Source: Gongronella butleri (Eukaryota > Mucoromycota > Mucoromycetes > Mucorales > Cunninghamellaceae). Taken from it: a DNA stretch of 64,000 bases. Each line of letters starts with the position of its first letter. Positions within the stretch are counted from its first letter, which is position 1. Shown piece by piece: positions 1 through 9,481 of this stretch. A program made the translations under genes and the position numbers. The notes under the pieces were generated by a model. It saw nothing but the letters and a program-made list of their open reading frames with translations, ran no database searches and was not told the DNA's origin. The DNA lies in NCBI GenBank assembly GCA_025201375.1, contig JAIWZP010000004.1, forward strand, positions 310,001 to 374,000. The letters are read 5' to 3'.

Positions 1-1384
1 AAAAAAACTCACTTCCTCAGATCAACCTCAAGCTTCCAGGGAAGACGGACCCCAAAGGGTAGTAACAGCAAAACAAGTGTCAGACGATTCTGCTTTGTGG
101 ATTTTGAGAAAATCGCGTTTTCGTGACCTGGAGGTCTTGGTTTTAAGTGCTCGTCATTCGACGACAAGAAGTGCTAGAGTCGATTGCTCGACATGCCCTT
201 GGAGAAAGCATCCAAAGATTCATATATGTGCATTTCGTGGAGCTCTGATTTATAGGATCCAAAGTTTTGACGGTTCAAAAATCACCCTCAAAAAAACGCG
301 GTTTGGACGCGTCGTAAATCGCTCAAAAGCGCGTTCTTTTGGCGTCCCACGGCATCCACGTGTGCGCACAATCCATATCCACGAGATATGATATTTTCAG
401 CGCGCTAAAAGCACGTCATCGAACAATGGCATTGCATCCAAAATCAGTGTTTTTTGGACTTCCATTGTCACTTTGTCCACAACTTACATAACAATGCTCG
501 ACCCTTGCTAGCGTAGGAAATGGTGAGGGAGGCAGGATCTTGCTACCCTCCAAGTTTCGCGGCCATCCAGCGACCTATTTTGATTTTTGAAATTTGGCCA
601 GGGGGTCATCCATGGATTTTGGTCATTTTTCATTCTGGCTGCTTGCTCGCCTTCTACGGGACCTAGAGCTCTGTGTGTGGGCTCAAATGGAAGGGGAGAG
701 CGACCTTCATTGCACGGGCACGAGAATCAGCCAATGGGCATTTGCGACGTGCTTGAAAAAAGTCAAAATGGTTCTTTTGTGCATTTTACTCGATACAAAT
801 GACGGTGCTCCACAATAAAACCAATAACAATTCGACAGTTATATAAAGCCATCCTGCCTACAAAAGTGTTGGTGGATCCCTTGATGCTTCTCGAGTAATT
901 CGCGTATTTGGAATGAAAAAAAAATTGAGGCTTTGGCAGCTGCGACTATAAAAAAATTCGTGCCTTGACTATTGAATCCATGGTGTTCATCAAGGATGGC
1001 ATCTTTGGATGAATTCATCTATTGCAAAAACCAAAAAGGATGGCGGTGGTGAACAATTCTCAAAACAAAACTTACGTAAAGAATCTGTGCTCGTTTTTTT
1101 TTCATCTTCCCGCTGGGCGGCATTGACGCAAGGGCACCAAAAACGCGTTCTGATTGGCGGAGATCAAAGTCATTTGCCCAAAAAAGTGAAACGTGCAACC
1201 TTCTTTTCTTTTTTTTTCTCTCACCTCCACACTTTTTTTTTCTTTTTCTTTTTCCTCTTTTTTAGTCCTTTTTTGCTTTTTGTTTCACACCGATCGCGGC
1301 GCTGTCTGTTTCTCTTTTTTTTCCTGTTGCTTTTTGCGTTTGCTTTGTATATCGCTTTTTTTTCCTTTTTATTTTTCTATTTGT
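1..1384. other. Gene-free left flank with decayed repeat
   Basis: No convincing gene was seen. Only short open frames occur, without start context, splice sites or family resemblance. Around 640-690 the text (clusters such as 'gtgtgggctcaaatgg') resembles 10440-10490, so this is probably another remnant of the dispersed repeat family described elsewhere in the window. From about 1195 to 1380 the strand is extremely T-rich and leads directly into the methyltransferase start codon, as a 5' leader or promoter would. Confidence 0.5.
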
Positions 1385-3752
1385 ATGGGCGCCCAACATA
1401 GCCGAGAGCTGGTGCAGAACGACCGACTTCGTCAGCAGCAAGCGGGGACGAGGCGTGGCCAACCAGGAAGCGAAATTCAGAGTTTTACCAAGGTTCCCAC
1501 TGGTGCGACCGACGGTGTTTCTTCCCCAACGACGAGCAGCAACGACCATGGCGCGACAAAGAAGCGCAATCCGTTCAAACGACATTCACGCGATGCCCCG
1601 GCGGCCGAGCACATCACCATCAACCCCGTGCGCCACCAGGTGGTGCTATCTGAGCAGGCATTGCCATTGTCGACCTTGGCATCTGCTTCAAAACTCATCA
1701 AACGCAATAGCGACAGGCTGAAATTCAGCGCCTCGGGGTCCTCGTCCTCCCCAACCAGCCCCACATCCCCGCACCACCAACATCAACATCACTCTCATCA
1801 CCACAATAATAATCACCATCATCGCCGCAGAGAAATGGATGCCATCAGTGCTCTTTCCGTGACAATGAGCGATGATGACGAGGAATCGCGCCGCACGTAC
1901 CCTTCATCGTCGCGCTCGGGCCACTATTCAAGCTCCTACGACTCCACAAGCTCCATGCAGCAGCAACAGCAACACCAGCAACAACAGATGCTCGGGCGGT
2001 CCAGCTATTTGAGCAGCACAAGCTTTGGTGACACCACATCGGGCCAATTCGTCTTTGACCTGATCTCACAACCCAGCAACATGCTTTCGCGAGCAAACGG
2101 CAATAGCACAAACAGCATCTTACTCCCCGTCACCCCACCGCCGCCCTTTATGCCGCCACCAAAGACACCATTGCCACCAAATCCGCCCTCACCGCCATTG
2201 CCCAAGCCAAATAGCTGGGTCTTTGATCACAGCGAGGAAAAAGAGTACAATCGCCAGCTACGCCAGGTAAAAAAAAAAAAAAGATGTTGAGATGGAATGG
2301 AGGGGAATTGAGGAAAATTTTGGTCATTTTGAGCCAATGGCAGTGAATGATCCTTTGTGTAAGCAAAGTGAGCGTGCGAGAGCCTTGAAAAAAAAGGGGG
2401 GACACAAATGCGAATTGAGGCTGGGCACGTCAGAGGAAACCAAAGGTGAAACGAAATGAAATGGAAAAAAAACGGGAAAAAAAATGCAAAAGAAAGAGAA
2501 ATGGAGCTCGCGACAACGGTGGAGAGGGGATCCCAAGGCACGGAGAAAAAAGTGGGCGAGAGACTGGGACGCAGTCAAAAGTGGAAAACAAAAAAAAAGA
2601 CGCGACGTTTCACATGCTGACGCGTTTTTTCTCTCTATTTTTTTTTTTTTTTGCTCTAGCATTACGTGATGAAGCAAGTACTTGGAGGCAAGACGAATGT
2701 GTCGCTTGACCAGGCCGAGCAGATTTTGGACGTCGGGTGCGGCATTGGCCTGTGGGTGTGGGAGGCGAGTCAGCAATATGCGGACACTGAGGTGATTGGC
2801 ATGGACATCCACGTCCCGGACATGCAAAGTGGACCGTGGGCCAAGCACATTGTAGGCCGATTGCGGACATCGGCCTCGAACAATTCGACATCGTCATTCG
2901 CGTCCTCGCTCAATGGCAAAGATCGCCAGGTGCCTGGCCACAACATTTCCTTTATGTATGCCGATTTTCTCAAGCCCTTCCCCTATGACGACGCCTCCTT
3001 TGACTTTGTACACGCGCAGGACATCAGCTGGTATGTCCCCATGCAAGATTGGCCGGCCCTCATCTCGCAATTCCATCGCATCATCAAACCAAACGGCCTG
3101 TTGCAGGTCATTGAACATGGTATAGGCACTTTTTATTTTTCTTTTCCATTTTTTTTGGGGGGTGCTGATTTTTTTTTATATCATAGACGGCATCTTCAAG
3201 AGCCCTGGTCCTGCCTTGGTCTTGATCAATGAATGGCATCAATTGGTGGCCAAGGAAAACGGGGTTGATCTCTCGTATTGCCCTGGTGGCCTCGAGACCG
3301 AGCTGCGCCGCGCAGGCATGGACGTGTTGGAAACACAGACGCTCGATATACCCATTGGTGAATGGCCAAATGAATTAGGTAAAAAAAAAACCAAAAATTT
3401 TGGGGGGTGGACCGCGCACCTCCGCTTTCTGGGACGTGACACAAGCGCACGTGTCACACAAAGAGCAAAAAGGGGTGTGACACGGCCCATTCGGAATCAG
3501 CATTTTAAAGCAAGTTGGCTTTTCGTAGTGCAAAAGCAACATGGCTTCCTATACAAGGAACAAATCAAGACCAAGTTTCGATCTGTGCAGCGATGGTGGC
3601 TAACCGCCGCAGGCATCTCGTCTCAGCAATACGACAAGATCTGCATGGAGGCCATGGACGAATTCGATCAATACCAAACCAGTGTCACCTGGACAATCAC
3701 TGTTGCTCGCAAGAAACCGCTAGATTGGGCTGGCTCCAACAACACGCAGTGA
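1385..3752 (+). CDS. SAM-dependent methyltransferase with possible N-myristoylation
   Basis: Four exons are modelled: 1385-2266, 2660-3119, 3187-3378 and 3529-3752 (585 aa). All introns are GT-AG and the phases fit. Residues 1-280 are low complexity: His-rich, Gln-rich, Ser-rich and Pro-rich runs. After the linking motif NRQLRQHYVMKQVLGG comes a class I Rossmann methyltransferase domain with motif I (ILDVGCGIG, about 316-324), an acidic end of beta2 (GMDIHVP) and a motif IV/V region (FDFVHAQDISW). This arrangement is typical of fungal UMTA-type methyltransferases, whose substrates are mostly unknown. The start at 1385 is chosen because it gives MGAQHS, which fits the MGxxxS N-myristoylation pattern; the upstream in-frame extension is T-run encoded poly-Phe and is unlikely to be translated. 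Intron 1 runs from GTAAAAAAAA to a T-tract and TAG. The substrate cannot be deduced. Confidence 0.88.
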
Positions 3753-5372
3753 AAAAAAAAAAAAAATAAAAAAAAATAAAAAATAAAAACAACTCTTCAA
3801 ATTTGCCCCGCTTGCGAGCATGCTCCCCCCATCCGATGGTATTTTTTTTTCACGCGCGCCGACGCGCACTCCCACACTTTTCATATTTTTTTTTTTTTTG
3901 CTTCTTCGGCCCTGCCCGCCCTTCTTTCATCCCCGTTTACCCTGCGTTTTGCTGATCTTTTGCAAAAGGAGAGGCAATACGAGTGGGCACGTCGAAAGGA
4001 TGATCCCGTGACGCGTGCAATGGAGACAGTTTGCCATCGACTCGCGGGCTCTCCCCTCATCCCATGCAAAGAAACAGGTATTTTTTTCTTTTGTCAATTG
4101 AACCCTTTTGGCTCTCGCCCCTGCCATTGCCACATGGCAACTTGTTTGTCTGCTCAAACAGGCAAGAGGGTGGCACAAGGGCCATTGAATCTTGCTCTGT
4201 CTCCCCCCCCTTTTTTTTCTTTCTGGCATGCCGCGCGCGCAATCGCGCAAATTCCCCACGCATGGTGCAAAATAAGCAAAAAACGAATGAACCAGTGAGG
4301 AAAGAGCGCGAAAATGGCGCGTTCGTGATCCCCTCGTTTTTTTTTTGTCCTCGAGCGTGCGGGATATCTTTACGCCTTGTTTTCGTTGTCGTCGCCATGT
4401 TTGCCAGTCAATTTGTGACATGACGCGCGATCAAGATGTTTAAAACAGCGTGATTCACTGTCAATTGATGCGATCGAGCAGCGAGATCACGTTTGAACGC
4501 GTCAATGGCCAGCGCTGCGTCTTATCTTTGACCAATGGCCCACCAATGAGTGGAAAAAAAGGGGGGTCGTGTGCGGTAGCGGCCCCCCCTCTCAGCCCAC
4601 GCGGTGCGCACCAAAACGACGGATTGGCCAAGTGACACATCAAGGCAAGTCTTCCGTTCTTGTTTCTTTGAAAAAAAAGATGCCTCGCGGCAAGTTGGGG
4701 GAGGGAAACGGCAATGACATCATGCACGTATATTGAACAAAGCAAGATCGGGTTTTTACCCCGCTGTGCACACAAAAAACGTGGCCCCTTTGGCGCAACA
4801 CCCCCCAAATTTTCTGTCGTCCCCCCCTGAAAAAGGCAATCGTGTCACGGAACACAAGGTAAAATGCACCAACTGGAGCGTCTTCTTTTGTTCGCTTTCT
4901 TGACTTTCTTGGTTTCTTTCTTGGAAAGATCCGTTGGAGAGGCATTGGCCATGAGTGCCCATGTGCGCGAGATTGACACACGTCCATCCCACATCTTCTA
5001 AATGTAAAACGAAGGGGGGGGGGACAAAAGAATACCCGCCCTTTGGGCGATCGCCATTTTGGCATGGTCATTTGCCCATTTCCTTATTTCAGCCCTGGCC
5101 TGCGGCAATTCTGCCCGTACCTGGCTCTACATGTCTATGCAGCCAAAGGCTTGCTGAGCCGTCGCCATCCCGCATCCATCATGGAATTTCCCGGACCACG
5201 CTAATAAGACGCGCAAAAAAAGAAAAAAAAGAAAGAAAAACGAGGCACGCGACGCTTAGTGCATGTTTGTGTGCGAGGAAGACGAAAAGGAAAGATCAGA
5301 GTGGAGGAGGGGCCGTAGGGGCCGTGTGCCGCCACATCTCGCGGCCAAGCTCACCTGTTCTGTCGCTTTTTC

Positions 5373-5458
<86 letters not shown>

Positions 5459-5650
5459 CCTCGCCTCCATTGCCTATCTGACAACTTTTTTTTTTTTTTT
5501 GCCTCGGGTTGTCCTGGAGACCAATTAGCCAAAAACACAAAGGAAGACTGCGTGTGCGATCAAACAATTCAATTTCCTTTTTATTCAAAATGGCTTCAAA
5601 AAGCGAGCGCGGATAAAAATAGCGCGATTGGGGGAGCCGATCACCAAATT
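3753..5650. other. Gene-free interval rich in homopolymers
   Basis: Between the methyltransferase stop and the convergent epoxide hydrolase stop there is 1.9 kb with no gene I can support. Open frames here consist mostly of poly-Phe or poly-Lys from T- and A-runs. It holds many T-, A-, C- and G-runs, including the 85-T run listed separately. A short or fast-evolving gene cannot be excluded. Confidence 0.5.
5374..5458. repeat. 85-nt uninterrupted poly(T) tract
   Basis: Counted directly: T from 5374 through 5458 without interruption. It is the longest homopolymer in the window and lies between two convergent genes. It could be a retroposed poly(A) tail read on the opposite strand, slippage expansion, or a length artefact of assembly. 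No gene body suitable for a retrocopy is obvious beside it. Confidence 0.9.
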
Positions 5651-7214
5651 TTACAGGCGTGGCGAGCCCGTTGCAGGATACGTTTTGGCCAGCCACTGCT
5701 TGAGAAGCTCGTTGACCTCGTCGGGCTTCTCCCAGAGGATCCAATGACCGGCGCCATCCACGACATGCTTCTCCACCTTTGGCACAAACGCCTCGATCCC
5801 ATCCGTCATCGATGGCGGCAGAGCGCGGTCACCCGTAGCTGCAATGAAAAAAAAAAAAAAAAAAAGGCACAGTGTCAGGCGCCACACCGTGGAAAACAAG
5901 ATTTTAGCGGCTCTCCCCTCACTTTTTTTTTTCTTGTTCCGTACCTGCCACCATCAAAGCAGGCTGCGTGACCTCCTTGCCAACCAATTCTATCAAGTGA
6001 TGCAAACAATCATATCAGCGAACCGAAGAGAAAGAAAAAATGGTGCAAGCATGATCATGCACGACTCTTTTTTTTTTTTTTTTGTGTGAAAATATTGACA
6101 ATGCCGCTTGCCCGAAACGGCACGCGAGGGGTGCCAATTAATTTTGCTTACCTTTGCACTGCTTGTAATTGTTCTCGGTCTGCTTGTACCAGTTGAGACC
6201 GCCGCGCGAACCGTACTTTTCGACCATTTCCACATAATAATCGAGGACCTTTGGCGCAATGGCGGAGCTGAGGGGCAATTCGGTGCGCCCGGCAACGAGA
6301 TTGCCAGTTTCCTTGTCAATGAGAGGCTCGGTCATTTCAGACATGCGGCGGAACACGCGCGTGAAAAAGGCACGCGTGTTTTCATTGATTTCCTTCTCGG
6401 CAGGCGGCGACCGCAGGTACAATTGGTACGTGAAATTCGGGTACTTTTCCACAATGGTCTCGAGCGGCACGTACACGGGAATCGCGGGTGTGAATGGCGT
6501 GCAAAAGCTAGCAATGGCCACCACGCGATCAGGGTAGAATTGCGCCATGCGCCAACCCACAGCACCACCCCAGTCGTGCGCAAGCACCGTCACCGTCGGC
6601 ACTTGCAAATGATCCAACAAAGACACCAAGTCCTTGGAAACAACGCCAAAACCATACTCATCCGGCGACGCAGGTTGAGACTAGCGAAAAAAATGACAAA
6701 AAAATGATCAATTTCTGCCACCCGGGTCACCTTTTCGTTGCACGAGGAGCCCCCTCAGTGCGCTTGCATCATCTTACCGATTCGCCAAAGCCTCGCAGTG
6801 TGGGAACAATCACGCGATAGCCCAAAGAAGCCAAAAATGGGATTTGCTCGCGCCAGCCTATGCAATTTGCAAACGTGTACCGTGAGTCAAACGTCTATAG
6901 GGTGCTCTTTTCTCTCAAACGCGCGTTCTGTGCCCTCTTTCATACCCAACCACCTAAGGGACCACAGAGTAAAATGAAAAAAAAACGGGAAATACGGGAA
7001 AAATGGAGAAAAAAAAAAAAGGCAGCGTGTGAGCGAATTGGTACGACCAACGCAGGCACCTAGCGACGTGCGCGACTTACAGATCGGGCCAGCCGTGAAT
7101 AAGCAGCAAGGCCTTTTGCGCCGAGGCATTTTCGTCAATATAGTGAAGGCGAATACCATTCACATCGGCATATTGGTGGTTAAAAGAAGCAGGGTCGTTC
7201 TTGTCGATAGCCAT
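5651..7214 (-). CDS. Soluble epoxide hydrolase (alpha/beta hydrolase)
   Basis: Six exons are modelled: 7081-7214, 6946-6953 (8 nt), 6778-6857, 6152-6680, 5945-5989 and 5651-5838 (327 aa). The enzyme would open epoxides to diols. It carries the oxyanion motif HGWPD (40-44), the nucleophile Asp110 in HDWGG, lid tyrosines in FTYQLYLRSP and LNWYKQ that match those of soluble epoxide hydrolases, the acid Asp269 (ATGD) and the base His297 (DGAGHW). Length is normal for the family. The 8-nt exon 2 (GTGGTTGG) is needed to bridge HGWPDL to GWREQIPFL: joining exon 1 directly to exon 3 breaks the frame, while including it gives the expected DLWxGWREQIP. No targeting signal was seen, so it is probably cytosolic or peroxisomal. 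Minus-strand neighbours are an uncharacterised gene and eL28, with no sign of co-function. Confidence 0.9.
6946..6953 (-). other. 8-nt micro-exon of the epoxide hydrolase gene
   Basis: On the minus strand the context is CCCTTAG, then GTGGTTGG, then GTATGA. It supplies Trp-Leu plus split codons between HGWPDL and GWREQ. Both flanking introns have GT and AG ends, and only this exon restores frame and family consensus. Confidence 0.8.
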
Positions 7215-7567
7215 AGTGTTGCGTGAAAGAAAAAAAAAGATAAGTAGAGAAAAGAACGCGTTAATTTGTCATCCTGCAGCAGTAGCGCTGCTCAAATTTA
7301 AGCATTTTGGCGCCCACGGACATTGGAGCTGCATTCATGCTGACCAAACAGGTTTCCGCCCAACTCAGACTTGTCTCGGCTCCAAAGCCCGTCCATTGCC
7401 GATCGCACATCGGTTTAGCCTTGCGCTCGCCCCGCCAATTCCTGATTTTTTCCGCCCAACTGCCAAAAAAATACAAAAATGCCAAAAAAAAAAAGGCCAT
7501 TTACATGTCATTGAGAAAGATGAGAGGGGTGGGGAATCACGAATTGAATTAAAAAAACAACAATTAT

Positions 7568-8533
7568 CTATTTTGCTTTTGGCCAAAATGCGTCGAGGAA
7601 GCGTGAAAGGATCCCAGGATGCGGTTGATCGGCAAAAGGAGCTTTGCCGGTGGCAGAACCGCCGATGGGCGAGTCCTGGGACGGTGAGGGGAGCATCGAC
7701 GGTGCACGGCCGGACGACGTCGACACCTGCCGGGTCTCCTGGACCGTGCCGTCCGCGTAGCGCACACGTGTCACCGTCTCTGTTTGCCCATTTCGCTGCG
7801 TCGTCGTCACGGTCTCTTCCGTGCCATCCGGCAACACCGTGCTTCGCTGCGACGTGCTCATCGCAGAAAACGACCATTGGTTGCCCTAATGAAAAACAAA
7901 GGCAGTGTCGCGTCAAAAACCGCGATTTGTCCATTTTTGGTGCATTTGCACGCGTTTTTTCGCCGGATTTCTCTATTTTACCTGGTGATCCGTGGTACTT
8001 GTCATGGAAGGATCGTGTTGGAGCGCGCCAAAGAGCGTGGACAAGAGATTGGTGCCTGAATGGAAAAGATCGAGCGGCCGATCTTGATTAAAAATGGATA
8101 TAATATTGTGTGGCGAGTCTGGAGCTTGGCCCTCCATTGCATCGACGTGTCGCGGTGTCAATGGGTGTTGTTTTTGCTGCTGCGGCGGCGGCGATGGCGG
8201 CTGCATCGAGGCCAGGGATGGATCGTGTTCCTCGTGAATGGCATCCATGGTGTCATTTTCATCTTTCTGCTGCCTTTGCCGCTGCCTTTTCTGTGAGATT
8301 CGTACGAAATCGCTGCCGTCGAGATCCTGGATAGACGCCGTGCTGCGCTGCGCGTCGGACGGCAAGGGCGAGCTGATCTCCACGAGACCAGGGTCGTTTA
8401 TCGTCTTGAAAAGCATAGACACGGTGCCTGCAAACATGTGGTTCAGCATGGACTCGAGCATGTCCAGCTCAGACTGCGGATAGCCGTCGCTTTCGTCGCC
8501 GTTTCCGCCATTGCTATGCCGTGGGGGTGTCAT
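7568..8533 (-). CDS. Uncharacterised protein, weak HAX1-like C-terminus
   Basis: Two exons are modelled, 7982-8533 and 7568-7885, giving 289 aa and joined in phase 0 (…TTDHQ then GNQWSFSAMSTSQ). Start at 8533 is the first Met downstream of an in-frame T-run leader. The first half has two possible helical segments (LDMLESMLNHMFAG; LLSTLFGALQ) separated by Gln/Arg-rich and Pro-rich linkers. The C-terminal third is Thr/Glu-rich with two similar units, LPDGTEETVTTTQRNG and RYADGTVQETRQV. Such DGTxEE/T patterns recall the C-termini of HAX1-like and MLF-like proteins, but the match is by eye and weak. No catalytic motif, signal peptide or membrane segment was seen. Function is unknown. Confidence 0.75.
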
Positions 8534-8884
8534 TTTTTTTAAAAAGTGAAGCGAAACAAGAGTGAGAAGAAAAAACGTGATATTGGAGCAATCTCGAAAA
8601 ATGTGGTTTCTTTTAATGCCCGCCAGCAAGCCCAATTCACACTCCGCTGCAAGTTGTCGGCCCTCGGACTCAAGAATCATCAAATCAAGCCACACCTCGA
8701 TTTTTACAATGGCAATTTGGCATGAACCTAGGCAAGTTGCTCGTACAACATGATCATGATGCGAATCACGCGATGAATCGATGCAAAAAAAAAAAAAAAA
8801 GTGAAGAACAAGGGCACCCATATTTTATTTTTCAACAGAAAAAGCAAAATTGGCACAAATCTACACGATCCCTAAGATTTTTGC
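8534..8884. other. Spacer between uncharacterised gene and eL28
   Basis: 351 bp between two minus-strand genes, holding the 3' UTR of eL28 and the promoter of the downstream gene. An A16 run lies near 8785. No further gene was seen. Confidence 0.6.
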
Positions 8885-9481
8885 TTAGGCCTTGGTGGCA
8901 CGGTAGCCAGTGGTCTTGACCTTCTTCTCCTTCTTGGGCTGTTGCGAGGAGATGACGGCGGTCGAGCGGGCAAGGGCAGCCTGAAATAAGAAAAAAATCA
9001 AAAATGGTGAGATTTATGCAAAATCATGCGTTTTCAGGTTGTCATGGCAGCGTCTCGGAGGCCAATGGCCTGATTTGAGGCAATTGAGGCAGTTTTTTAC
9101 CTTGAGGAGGTCAGGGCGGTACTTGCTGCGAGCAACCAAGTTGGCAATGGCCTTGGCGGTGTGGCGGCGGGGCTTGGTGATCACGGCCGAGGAGACCTTG
9201 GCGGGGGAAGCAGCCTTGGCCTTCTTGACGGTGACCTTGACACCACGGGGAGCGGCCTCGACACCGACGGTCTGAACAAAAAAACAAAAAAATCAGAAAA
9301 TGCCCCAATTCGCCAACATGGATGCGATTTTCATTACCTTGTTGTTGGCAATACCGGAGTACTTCTTGGAGTGGAGGTTCATCAAGTTGTTCTTCTCGGT
9401 GGAGAAGACAACGCCAGGGCGCTTGACGATGAAAGAGTTGTTGTTCTTAATCAATTCCCAAACCAAGTCAGAAGAGCTCAT
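8885..9481 (-). CDS. RPL28: 60S ribosomal protein eL28
   Basis: Three exons, 9338-9481, 9101-9271 and 8885-8980, encode 136 aa, the usual eL28 length. The start MSSSDLVWELIKNNNSF is the conserved family N-terminus (SSDLVW.L.K.NNSFLVKR). It is followed by FSTEKNNLMNLHSKKYSG, and the C-terminal part carries KYRPDLLK and AALARSTAVISSQ, all conserved in cytosolic eL28. The protein is strongly basic, with a lysine-rich tail. All three junctions are phase 0, with consensus GTAA donors. A housekeeping component of the large ribosomal subunit; it is absent from yeast but common in other fungi and animals. Confidence 0.95.

Noticed and set aside
5374..5458. Poly(T) as the start of a LINE or SINE on the minus strand
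   Set aside because: No reverse transcriptase frame, target-site duplication or tRNA-like boxes could be seen beside it.
4955..5971. 338-codon plus-strand open frame across the 85-T run
   Set aside because: It is held open by poly-Phe from homopolymers and overlaps the 3' exon of the well-supported epoxide hydrolase on the other strand.
7201..8091. 296-codon plus-strand open frame
   Set aside because: Antisense to the uncharacterised two-exon gene, which has better splice sites and composition.
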